Positions 1 through 6,677 of a stretch of 10,584 nucleotides of DNA are shown here, in pieces. The notes beneath the pieces were generated by a model. The model searched no databases and was not told the DNA's origin. It saw nothing but the letters and a program-made list of their open reading frames with translations. Made by a program: the position numbers and the translations under genes. The stretch is taken from positions 1-10,584 of the forward strand of contig PAPL01000066.1 of assembly GCA_002708885.1 (NCBI GenBank). The letters are read 5' to 3'. How positions within the stretch are numbered: the first letter of the stretch is position 1; each line of letters begins with the position of its first letter. Source of the stretch: Verrucomicrobiales bacterium (GTDB taxonomy: Bacteria > Verrucomicrobiota > Verrucomicrobiia > Verrucomicrobiales > DEV007).

Positions 1-1031
1 ATGAGATCCTCTGATAGTTCCTGTAATCGAACCTCAAGCTCAGGTAGGATCAGGAAGTCAGAACCTTTGTGGCTTTGGTTCATACCACAGATCGCGAGGA
101 TGTTTTTACCTGTGACGAGGTGCCCTGAGAAAGCGATCCTAAATGACTTGAATGGATCGTCGTCATTAAATTCTTCGGATCCGGTCGCTAGCGAATCAAA
201 CTTAATTGTCGTTGGCGCATTCTGCTGTGCGACTAATTTGCCGTTCAGGTAGGCGGCGAATCCGTCGTCGTATTTCATACGTAGATTCATTTCGAAAACC
301 TCAGCGATGTCATCGACGTGGAAAGGTAGGCGCAAATATAGTGTTCCGTGAGATCTCCGCATTGGATCTGTCATATCACCTCCTTCACCAATCGGTTGTC
401 CCGCATAACCGAAACCGAAGGCAGTTTTACCGACATTCCAATCATCATCATTATATTTTGGTAAACGCCAATCACCGCCAATCACTTCGCCGCTTTTTGG
501 CACGATGTAACTGGCCTCATGACCTGTAGTGATTGGTGTCTCGGTGCTGATCTTTCCACTGCTGATTCCGGTTCCGTATGACACGTCGGTGAACTGCTTT
601 GGAAAGTTCGGAGCGAACTCATTGATGATCGTAACACCGTCAGGCGCGACCAAAGCGAGATACTCTCCTCCTTCGCCGGAGAGTTTGAAATTCGTGTGCA
701 ACTCGGCACTGGCCACTTGACGGTCTTTGCCGGATGCGAACACGACGAGGTAACCGCCAGGACTCAGGTTCATTGAAGGCAGTCGCCATTTAGTGAGGTT
801 GCTATCATTATCCGTGAGATAGTAACCTCCAAGACCAATCGTTGCACTGGTCGGGTTGTGCAATTCTATCCAATCATTAAACTCGCCGTCTATGTCGGCG
901 AGCACGGAGTCATTGATGGAAAGGAATTCAGTGATTGTCGGGTTTGCTGGCAACAGGTTGCACAGGAACAGATTAATCACTAGAGCTACTAGGACCGTCA
1001 AACAGCTCACCCGTTCGTGACTTTTATACAT
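1..1031 (-). CDS. Secreted lamin-tail-domain protein, N-terminal part (runs off left edge)
   Basis: An open frame read from ATG at 1031 to the left edge gives 343 residues and two spare bases with no stop, so the C-terminus lies outside the window. Residues 1-30 form a signal peptide: basic start, hydrophobic 11-27, likely cleavage after LPA. Residues 31-135 fit a lamin tail domain (LTD), with ITEFLSIN, DWIELHNP, GLGGYYLTDN and LSPGGYLVVFASG. Residues about 165-340 look like a beta-sandwich, galactose-binding-like module (KYDDGFAAYLNG, LVTGKNILAI). In PVC bacteria LTD and such a module often precede a CotH-kinase-like domain in very long surface proteins; that continuation is inference. No enzyme residues are visible here, so a role in exported adhesion or matrix structure is only a guess. 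The gene lies 29 bases downstream of the SH3/BamE-like gene on the same strand and may be cotranscribed. No Shine-Dalgarno motif precedes the start. Confidence 0.85.
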   Translation of the reverse strand, partial: MYKSHERVSCLTVLVALVINLFLCNLLPANPTITEFLSINDSVLADIDGEFNDWIELHNPTSATIGLGGYYLTDNDSNLTKWRLPSMNLSPGGYLVVFASGKDRQVASAELHTNFKLSGEGGEYLALVAPDGVTIINEFAPNFPKQFTDVSYGTGISSGKISTETPITTGHEASYIVPKSGEVIGGDWRLPKYNDDDWNVGKTAFGFGYAGQPIGEGGDMTDPMRRSHGTLYLRLPFHVDDIAEVFEMNLRMKYDDGFAAYLNGKLVAQQNAPTTIKFDSLATGSEEFNDDDPFKSFRIAFSGHLVTGKNILAICGMNQSHKGSDFLILPELEVRLQELSEDL

Positions 1032-1060
1032 GAGTAATGAAAGAGTATGTCAGGTATATC

Positions 1061-1798
1061 TTAGAATAGTTCTATAGGGATCGGCACGATCTTTAAGTCT
1101 GCTCCTCCGAGAGGATTCCCTTCAGTTTCCTCGATACTTTCGACAATATCGTTTTTAAATTTTACAGAGAGCTTACCAGTTTCCATTTTAACGTAATATT
1201 TCTGACGGAAGAGGTTCCCCTGAGAATCGCGTCTGAACCGATACTGAGCAACGCGCTCATACGTAGAGTATTCGTAAGTGTCTAATCGTCCGCCACGATC
1301 AAGTTTAGAGTTTTTTCGAGAAGGTTTTCCCATAGAAGCAACGACTTCGTCAGTATTCATTCCAAGAGCGATTTGCTTATTCTTGATCAATTCATCGACT
1401 ATTTTTTTTCTTTCGTAGAGTGTACGTAGCTTATCAGAAAAATTTTTGTCTAGCCCTTGCAGCGCACTTGGTAATATCCATCCTTTGACTTGTCCGTGCA
1501 GAGCCATTCCTCTGATTAAATATTGCTTATCTGTTATTGCAATGAGGGTGACTTTTTTACCCCTTCGCAGTTGGCCAATGGCTCTCTTTCGCTGAGAACT
1601 GACGTAAATCGGTTCCTGTTTAATTGCAAGAAGCTCAACTTTTTCTTCGCTGAAATCTTCCAGGTAAATGGCTCCTGGTTCTCGCTTCAGGTTACTTTTA
1701 TTTCTGGAAGGAATTGATTCAGAAATTGTTGGCCATAAGTATGTGCCTAGCAATAATATGATCAGTTGCGTGCTTGCTCGTGATCGATAATGCCTCAT
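1061..1798 (-). CDS. Exported protein with SH3-like and BamE/SmpA-like domains
   Basis: The gene encodes 245 residues. Residues 1-28 look like a Sec signal (MRHYRSR basic region, then LIILLLGTYLW). Residues about 53-114 resemble a bacterial SH3-like fold: a series of short strands ending in the typical GWILPSAL turn (106-113). Residues about 141-222 resemble the BamE/SmpA outer-membrane-assembly fold, with the signature IALGMNTDEVVASMGKPSR (143-161) followed by TYEYSTY, a YRF strand and VKFKNDIVESIE. BamE-like modules in such proteins are usually periplasmic; whether this one touches the Bam complex is unknown, and it has no lipobox cysteine. SH3-like domains often bind peptides or cell wall, so an envelope role is a reasonable inference. 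It is the first gene of a likely pair with the lamin-tail gene and is divergent from hemL. Confidence 0.8.
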   Translation of the reverse strand: MRHYRSRASTQLIILLLGTYLWPTISESIPSRNKSNLKREPGAIYLEDFSEEKVELLAIKQEPIYVSSQRKRAIGQLRRGKKVTLIAITDKQYLIRGMALHGQVKGWILPSALQGLDKNFSDKLRTLYERKKIVDELIKNKQIALGMNTDEVVASMGKPSRKNSKLDRGGRLDTYEYSTYERVAQYRFRRDSQGNLFRQKYYVKMETGKLSVKFKNDIVESIEETEGNPLGGADLKIVPIPIELF

Positions 1799-1807
1799 GG
1801 TTTATGA

Positions 1808-1836
1808 ATTGTAGCGTTTTATCCTATAAAACGCAA
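1808..1836 (-). promoter_or_regulatory. Candidate promoter of the SH3/BamE-like gene
   Basis: Read on the minus strand, TTGCGT (1836-1831) and TACAAT (1813-1808) are separated by exactly 17 bases. The -10 matches consensus in 5 of 6 positions and the -35 in 3 of 6. Transcription would start near 1801, only a few bases before the ATG at 1798, so the message would be nearly leaderless. The spacer is filled by the inverted repeat at 1814-1834. Pattern match only. Confidence 0.35.
1814..1834. promoter_or_regulatory. Perfect 9-bp inverted repeat, candidate operator between divergent genes
   Basis: GCGTTTTAT (1814-1822) and ATAAAACGC (1826-1834) are exact reverse complements around a 3-base centre, CCT. 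The site lies in the 103-base region between the SH3/BamE-like gene and hemL, and overlaps the candidate -10/-35 spacer of the former. This placement suits a dimeric repressor site. It could instead form an RNA hairpin if transcription began further upstream. No regulator is encoded next to it. Confidence 0.45.
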
Positions 1837-1878
1837 TGCAGGTTAAAGAAGACGAGATAAAGTGTAAGGAATCACTTA

Positions 1879-1884
1879 TATAAT
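1879..1884 (+). promoter_or_regulatory. Candidate -10 box of hemL (TATAAT)
   Basis: An exact TATAAT lies 17 bases before the hemL ATG at 1902. Transcription would begin near 1891, leaving a leader of about 11 bases, too short for a normal ribosome binding site. No good -35 is visible at 16-18 bases upstream (GATAAA-like sequence there), so the assignment is weak. The flanks are AT-rich and chance matches are likely. Confidence 0.35.
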
Positions 1885-1901
1885 CATTATTTTACTTATA
1901 A

Positions 1902-3185
1902 ATGCCGGAAAAATTTTTATCATCTAAGCTATTTGAAAATGCGATTCGTTTAATTCCTGGCGGAGTTAATTCTCCTGTCAGGGCCTTTAGAAACGTAGAT
2001 GGCGATCCGTTCTTTGTACTTGCTGCCAAAGGGTCCAGGTTATGGGACGTTGATGATAATGAATTAATCGACTATGTGGGTACATGGGGCCCGGCAATCT
2101 TGGGCCATGCGCCAGTGCCTGTCATAGAGGCTGTTCATGAGGCGGCCAAGAGAGGAGTCAGTTTTGGCACCCCAAATCCTTTTGAGATCGAAATGGCAAA
2201 GATCATTGTGGATTGGGTTCCATCCGTCGAAAAGGTGCGCATGGTGAATAGTGGAACTGAGGCAACAATGTCCTCAATTCGTTTGGCTAGGGGTTTTACC
2301 GGGCGAGATAAGATTATAAAGTTTGAGGGCTGTTATCACGGCCATGTTGATTCATTGCTTGTGGCTGCTGGTAGTGGTGCTTTGACTCATGGTGAGCCTG
2401 ACAGTGCTGGTATTCCTAAGGCATTTGCATCTGAGACAATTACCTTGCCGTTTAACGATCAGGAAAAGGTAAAGGAGATTTTTTCAGCTCATGGTAGCGA
2501 CATTGCTGCAGTGATTCTTGAACCTATACCAGCTAATGCGGGTCTGTTTTTTCCTGAGGAGGGTTTCCTTGAACTCTTACGTGAATTGACAAATGAGTAT
2601 GGATCTTTATTGATATTTGATGAAGTAATGACCGGATTTCGTGTTGCGAAGGGCGGTGCTCAGGAACTTTATGGAATCATGCCCGATCTTACTGCTCTGG
2701 GCAAGGTGATCGGAGGAGGGCTCCCAGTAGGTGCCTTTGGAGGGAAGGCTGAAATTATGGATCAGCTTGCACCTGATGGCCCAGTCTATCAGGCCGGAAC
2801 ACTTTCAGGCAATCCTCTGGCCATGGCCGCTGGATTGGCTCAACTCAAAGAATTGGACAAACTACAGGGCTGGCAAAGGCTCGAAGAGACCGGGGCCCTT
2901 TTTGAAAAGGGTGTACGTGAGGCCCTTTCAAACGCAGGAAAGGAATATATTTTTCATCGAATTGGTTCAATGTTTTGTCTATTTTTTACCAATTCACCAG
3001 TCAGAGATCTTGATTCTGCAACTGCTGCTGCTGAGTCAGGATCTTTCAAGGGTTTCTTTCATTATTGTCTGAAAAATGGAGTTTTTCTTGCACCTTCTCC
3101 CTACGAAACTGGTTTCATTTCGATGGCACATAGTGAAGAAGATATTTTACAGACCGTTCAGATAATTGAAAATGCTTTAACTTAG
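1902..3185 (+). CDS. hemL: Glutamate-1-semialdehyde 2,1-aminomutase
   Basis: This PLP-dependent aminomutase converts glutamate-1-semialdehyde to 5-aminolevulinate, the last step of the C5 route to heme and other tetrapyrroles, in the cytoplasm. The 427 residues match the usual HemL length of about 425-430. Diagnostic stretches are the start FENAIRLIPGGVNSPVRAFR (11-30), the phosphate-binding NSGTEA (116-121), CYHGHVD (144-150), the cofactor-ring aspartate in FDEVMTGFR (D240), the PLP lysine in ALGKVIGGGLPVGAFGG (K268), and AGTLSGNPLAM (298-308). All key residues are present, so the enzyme should be active. The use of HemL implies the tRNA-Glu-dependent C5 pathway. It is divergent from the SH3/BamE-like gene and 54 bases ahead of the DUF1080 gene, with no obvious terminator between. 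ATG 1902 gives the canonical N-terminus; no Shine-Dalgarno motif is seen. Confidence 0.98.
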   Translation: MPEKFLSSKLFENAIRLIPGGVNSPVRAFRNVDGDPFFVLAAKGSRLWDVDDNELIDYVGTWGPAILGHAPVPVIEAVHEAAKRGVSFGTPNPFEIEMAKIIVDWVPSVEKVRMVNSGTEATMSSIRLARGFTGRDKIIKFEGCYHGHVDSLLVAAGSGALTHGEPDSAGIPKAFASETITLPFNDQEKVKEIFSAHGSDIAAVILEPIPANAGLFFPEEGFLELLRELTNEYGSLLIFDEVMTGFRVAKGGAQELYGIMPDLTALGKVIGGGLPVGAFGGKAEIMDQLAPDGPVYQAGTLSGNPLAMAAGLAQLKELDKLQGWQRLEETGALFEKGVREALSNAGKEYIFHRIGSMFCLFFTNSPVRDLDSATAAAESGSFKGFFHYCLKNGVFLAPSPYETGFISMAHSEEDILQTVQIIENALT

Positions 3186-3239
3186 ATTTCTTGTTTGTTC
3201 TTCCACGTCACTTCAGTTGTGCTTAAATTACTAATTGAA

Positions 3240-3968
3240 ATGAAAATCAAAACCTTTCCATTGGCAGTGCTGTTAATCATTTTTTCTTTTTTTAATTTAT
3301 ATGCGGAAGAGGAGAAACCGGCTAAAAAATCAAAAAAAGAATCTGAAGAAAAATCTATTTCTCTTTTTGATGGCAAAACATTAAAGGGTTGGAAGCTGTG
3401 TAATTATGCCGGCATCGGTGAGGTGAAGGTCAATTCCGAAACGGGTGCTTTACGAGTCACCCGTGGAGAGATTTTAAGTGGCATCAGAATCGATAATTTT
3501 GATAAGAGGAAATTACCAAAAGTAAATTATGAATTAACGTTAGAGGCGAGAAGAGTGGACGGTGAAGATTTCTTTTGTTGCCTCACATTTCCTTACAAGA
3601 AAACTCATGCTTCTTTTGTTCTTGGAGGATGGGGAGGATCTGTATGCGGCATTTCAAGCATCGATTTCATGGATGCGATGGAGAATTCAACAATGACTGT
3701 CAGGGACTTCGATCAGGGCAAGTGGTACAAGTTACGACTATTGGTTTCTGATAACCGATTTCAGGGATTTGTCGGAGAAAAGCAGATCGTGAACGTTGGT
3801 ATTAAGGGTCGGAAAATTGGTATGAGATTTGGTGAAATCGAAGAATCAGTGCCCTTGGGATTGTCCACTTTTCGAACCACCGCGGAGTATAAAAACATAA
3901 AGATTCGGCATCTAAATGATAAAGAGATTGCTGCGGCAAAGAAGCTTGATGAAGAGGATGAGTTTTAG
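3240..3968 (+). CDS. Secreted DUF1080 (3-keto-disaccharide hydrolase-like) protein
   Basis: The gene encodes 242 residues from ATG 3240. An in-frame TTG at 3195 would add 15 residues ahead of a clean signal peptide, so ATG is preferred. Residues 1-22 are the signal (MKIKTFPLAVLLIIFSFFNLYA). A lysine/glutamate-rich linker follows (23-38). The DUF1080 beta-jelly-roll covers about 39-225, opening with SISLFDGKTLKGWK (39-52), the family hallmark, and including GGWGGSVCGISSIDF (129-143) and FQGFVGEKQIVNV (174-186). The family (PF06439) includes 3-keto-glycoside hydrolases and many uncharacterised PVC paralogues, often annotated as concanavalin-like or GH16-like. Substrate and activity cannot be read from the sequence. 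The C-terminal tail is acidic and helical. The last 11 bases overlap the start of the lipoprotein gene, suggesting translational coupling; hemL is 54 bases upstream. Confidence 0.87.
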   Translation: MKIKTFPLAVLLIIFSFFNLYAEEEKPAKKSKKESEEKSISLFDGKTLKGWKLCNYAGIGEVKVNSETGALRVTRGEILSGIRIDNFDKRKLPKVNYELTLEARRVDGEDFFCCLTFPYKKTHASFVLGGWGGSVCGISSIDFMDAMENSTMTVRDFDQGKWYKLRLLVSDNRFQGFVGEKQIVNVGIKGRKIGMRFGEIEESVPLGLSTFRTTAEYKNIKIRHLNDKEIAAAKKLDEEDEF

Positions 3969-4488
3969 ACAGATCATCTCATTTTTTTTTGTGGTTGCGT
4001 GCTCAGTGTTTTCTTTAGGCTGTGAGACCCTTGAGCCTAAGGACCCGAGAGCATCTATTCCTGGTTTGCAGCAATACTATAATGAATCTCTACGCTTTAG
4101 TTTACGTTATCCTAGGCTCCTTAATCTTAGGGTCGAGGACAGAGCCGTTGCTGGGAATCCTGATCTCGTTTTACGGCTCGAGTATCCTGGTAATGATTAT
4201 CCCATTCTGGAGCTGGCGACATATGCACCGAGCTGGATAGAGGAAGTAAGAAAGCCCCTAGTACATGGGACAGAAAGGACTCTCAGCATTGATACTGAGC
4301 GTGCTATTACTTTTGAAATAAAGAACGATCCTAACAATGAAGAGAGCACTATGAGACGAATCATTGTGAGGAACTTTGGAAGAATTTATGTCTTTACTGG
4401 CAAAGGTAAAACCTTTGACGAAGTGGTGGACTCTTTTGATTTTATTGATCCCGCCCTGAAAGATGCTGAACAGGATGAATCAAGTTAA
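3958..4488 (+). CDS. Predicted lipoprotein, PsbP/DUF1795-like
   Basis: The gene encodes 176 residues from ATG 3958. Upstream in-frame starts (from 3916) would place a charged stretch before the signal, so 3958 is preferred. Residues 1-21 form a lipoprotein signal with FSLGC at 18-22, making C22 the likely lipidated residue. The -3 residue is Ser rather than Leu, a slightly unusual lipobox. The mature part has YNESLRFSLRYPRLLNL (41-57), a pattern seen at the start of PsbP/Mog1-like folds, and ends with GRIYVFTGKGKTFDEVVDSFDFIDP (141-165), typical of the last strand and helix of that fold. The fold call is by eye and moderate. Function is unknown; it probably sits in an envelope membrane facing the periplasm. 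It overlaps the DUF1080 gene by 11 bases and converges with the next gene through a 4-base overlap of stop codons. Confidence 0.75.
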   Translation: MSFRQIISFFFVVACSVFSLGCETLEPKDPRASIPGLQQYYNESLRFSLRYPRLLNLRVEDRAVAGNPDLVLRLEYPGNDYPILELATYAPSWIEEVRKPLVHGTERTLSIDTERAITFEIKNDPNNEESTMRRIIVRNFGRIYVFTGKGKTFDEVVDSFDFIDPALKDAEQDESS

Positions 4489-5408
4489 TCTTCACCGAGT
4501 GCGTTGAATCTGAAGAATTTTGAGACTCCCTCCTCATAGTCGACAGTGAAACTGGTCCGGTCCCCCAGCGCACCCTCGATACTATCATCAATTTCTTCCC
4601 AAAGGATAAGATCAGTACTGCTTTCGATCGAATAAATGATTCCGGGTTTACTATAAAATTCGATGGTCATTTCGTCACCTTCTATCGTGGCTCCAATCAT
4701 TTCAAAACGATAAGGTTCTTCCTCCGCCGCAACATAATTGTCGAATGTCGCGTCGATAGGTACAGTTACCGCATCTGAAAAACTGAAAATACCAGCAATT
4801 CCGGACTCGTGGCTTTCATCAAAAGCTTCGGCAACTGCTACTGGGTTCAGAAGGTCTTCCTGCGAGTAAAGTTCCATAGTCAGTTCCGGACCCTTTCCCC
4901 TAAAAACAATCCTCAGATTTTCCCCGAGCGCTTCTTCCGGAACGGCCTCACCGATAGTGACCCCGGCTTCGTCATTGATGTTGGCGATATAAATCTTACC
5001 TCCAGGATCAGCGTCTCTCGGATTGTACACTGCTCCGTATCCGTCTAGAGTTCCTAGGCCCACTTCGCGGACACGTGCAAGGATTCCCATGTTCTGATCG
5101 ATCGTTGGATCGAAAATAATATCTACAGCGATATAGAAGTCCGAATAAGTTACCTCTTCTCTGAAGCTACCCGCTCTTGGTTGACCAAGTTGCTCAATGC
5201 CGTGACCTGCCATGGCAATGCTGTATGAATTATTGTTAGGAAAGCCCCAAGTCGCTGGAACCCCTTGACCTCCCAAAGTATTAACTCTGGCCCAGCCATC
5301 GTCATTTCCATCATCAAAATCGTCCGTCTGCCCTTGGACCACAGAAGAATTCACACTCAAAAAGAGTGAGCAAAAGAAAGATAACTGTAATAGTTTCATC
5401 ATGAACAT
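4485..5408 (-). CDS. Acidic secreted beta-rich protein with Verrucomicrobia-type C-terminal domain
   Basis: The gene encodes 307 residues from ATG 5408; ATGs at 5402 and 5399 are equally plausible and shorten the signal peptide by two or three residues. The signal spans about 1-27 (MKLLQLSFFCSLFLSV, cleavage near VQG-Q). Residues 29-225 read as a jelly-roll or concanavalin-like sandwich: FDDGNDDGWARVNT at the start, an ITYSDFYIAVDI-type strand, GILARVREVG, and ATFDNYVAAEE at the end. Residues 233-303 form a small beta domain with IIYSIESSTDLILWEEI and KFFRFNAL, a pattern common at the C-termini of exported Verrucomicrobia proteins. No catalytic residues are evident; carbohydrate or surface binding is a guess. 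The protein is markedly acidic, fitting a marine secreted protein. The CAP-domain gene ends 60 bases upstream on the same strand. Confidence 0.8.
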   Translation of the reverse strand: MFMMKLLQLSFFCSLFLSVNSSVVQGQTDDFDDGNDDGWARVNTLGGQGVPATWGFPNNNSYSIAMAGHGIEQLGQPRAGSFREEVTYSDFYIAVDIIFDPTIDQNMGILARVREVGLGTLDGYGAVYNPRDADPGGKIYIANINDEAGVTIGEAVPEEALGENLRIVFRGKGPELTMELYSQEDLLNPVAVAEAFDESHESGIAGIFSFSDAVTVPIDATFDNYVAAEEEPYRFEMIGATIEGDEMTIEFYSKPGIIYSIESSTDLILWEEIDDSIEGALGDRTSFTVDYEEGVSKFFRFNALGED

Positions 5409-5468
5409 TTTATATAATCAGATCACTTATGGCGAGTACGAAATTTCAAGTCTCTTGATATCCAGTTC

Positions 5469-6542
5469 TCAGGATCCAAACATCTGAGTCCAGTGCTTTC
5501 CATGTATTCCCATTCCTGCGCGTTTCGCATCAGGGTTTAGCATGTTGATGTGGTGGCCAGGACTATACCACCAGGCACGGTTTGCAGCATGGCCCTCTTG
5601 ATTACCTTTAAATATATTTTCAGCGTTAGCGGTTGTTCCTGCCAATTTAGCTCTATCCCAAGGGCTTTTTTTGCCTGGAATTGGTGAATCATGTGCGAAA
5701 AATTTCTTTTGTTCCATATCTTTTGAATGTTCTCTTGAGGCGAGGCAGAGCCGCGGATCGAGTAAGCATGGGCTTAATCCGATTAGGATCCTGTATTGAT
5801 TCATGTCCCGTACCGCTGCGGCTTCTTCAGGTAATACAGTTTTGTTGATTTTCGAGTTGAGATTGAGAATTTGCAGATGCGCCAGCGGCGCCCCAAAAGC
5901 CAATGATGCATTTAATTTTTCGTATTCTGATATTTCTTTGAGTCCGAAGGTTTCAGCTTCATCCTCTCGCAAAATCAGACGCTCGATGCATAGTGCCCTT
6001 TGTTCCGCAATCGCAATGATGTTTTCTCTTTGCCTCTGTAGCTTTGAGTTGGAATTAAAGATTTCCCTAACATCTATTACTTTGAGTTTGTGTAAACGTT
6101 TTAGGGCCGGGTCACCGATATGGATTATTTGATCCTTAGTTAAACCTTTGCCCAGTTTCCTTAAATTTTGTATTTTTAATTGAAGTGAAGCGATTTCCTT
6201 TCTAACACCCACAGTATTTTTTCTGGCGCCTACTTTTTTGGCGCTAGACGTAAAACCTGTTTGATAGAGTGGCCATTTTTTACGAATGTCACGGTCAAGT
6301 ATATCAAACATTTTCTGCGCCACCGGACGGCCAAGGACCATCATTTGGCGGATAATTTCGGTGCGACGCCTATCGTTGCCTTTATATTTCTCGAAGTCTT
6401 TGAAAAGTGAAGAGGCGCGCTTCTTATCACTTTTACTCAAAGAATTTATATCTTTACCTTGGGCACTGATGCTCAGGGCATCAGTAAAGATAACCCATGT
6501 GCTAAGGGTAAAGACTAAGATAATTCTGATTATTTTCAGCAT
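5469..6542 (-). CDS. Exported CAP/SCP-domain protein with long helical N-terminal region
   Basis: The gene encodes 357 residues. Residues 1-27 are a signal peptide (MLKIIRIILVFTLSTWVIF). Residues 30-235 are charged and mostly helical, with coiled-coil-like stretches at about 112-190 and no family I recognise. Residues 240-357 form a CAP (SCP/PR-1) domain (PF00188): NQYRILIGLSPCLLDPRL (248-265), H272 in SREHSKDM, H284 in FFAHDS, E309 in ANAENIFKG, H330 in WWYSPGHHINML, and the closing WTQMFG. These are the conserved cavity residues of bacterial CAP domains, but the usual His of the first helix (HNxxR) is replaced, giving MNQYR. Bacterial CAP proteins are extracytoplasmic with mostly unknown activity; lipid binding and protease-like roles are reported for eukaryotic members. 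The domain ends at the stop, so the gene is complete. No Shine-Dalgarno motif is seen. Confidence 0.9.
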   Translation of the reverse strand: MLKIIRIILVFTLSTWVIFTDALSISAQGKDINSLSKSDKKRASSLFKDFEKYKGNDRRRTEIIRQMMVLGRPVAQKMFDILDRDIRKKWPLYQTGFTSSAKKVGARKNTVGVRKEIASLQLKIQNLRKLGKGLTKDQIIHIGDPALKRLHKLKVIDVREIFNSNSKLQRQRENIIAIAEQRALCIERLILREDEAETFGLKEISEYEKLNASLAFGAPLAHLQILNLNSKINKTVLPEEAAAVRDMNQYRILIGLSPCLLDPRLCLASREHSKDMEQKKFFAHDSPIPGKKSPWDRAKLAGTTANAENIFKGNQEGHAANRAWWYSPGHHINMLNPDAKRAGMGIHGKHWTQMFGS

Positions 6543-6653
6543 TTAAGAGCAATCAGTACTTTTTCTATACCATGTTAGAGCATAGAATGCTTTTACCTTT
6601 TATTTTGCATAAAGGATTGAATCATAAAATATATCTGGTTCGAGCCATTAGTC

Positions 6654-6673
6654 TCTTTACTTAGCGGTAAAGA
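6654..6673 (-). repeat. 7-bp hairpin just downstream of the ThuA-like gene
   Basis: TCTTTAC (6654-6660) and GTAAAGA (6667-6673) are exact reverse complements around a 6-base loop, 4 bases past the stop of the ThuA-like gene. There is no U-tract after the stem on the minus strand, so it is not a standard intrinsic terminator. It may protect the RNA 3' end or help Rho-dependent stopping, or be a chance match. Confidence 0.3.
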
Positions 6674-6677
6674 TCTT

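Noticed and set aside
1..720. Plus- and minus-strand reading frames at 1-252, 206-529, 529-720 and 482-709
   Set aside because: They lie over the lamin-tail gene in other frames, have low-complexity Ser/Arg-rich products, and the minus-strand frame from 1031 carries clear domain patterns.
3195..3239. TTG start at 3195 for the DUF1080 gene
   Set aside because: It would put 15 extra residues before a complete signal peptide; ATG 3240 gives a standard secretory N-terminus.
3182..3376. Minus-strand reading frame opposite the DUF1080 start
   Set aside because: Its product has no recognisable pattern and it overlaps a well-supported gene.
5446..5458. TCAAG-TCT-CTTGA hairpin between the CAP and acidic-protein genes
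   Set aside because: Only five base pairs and no U-tract, so it is indistinguishable from chance.
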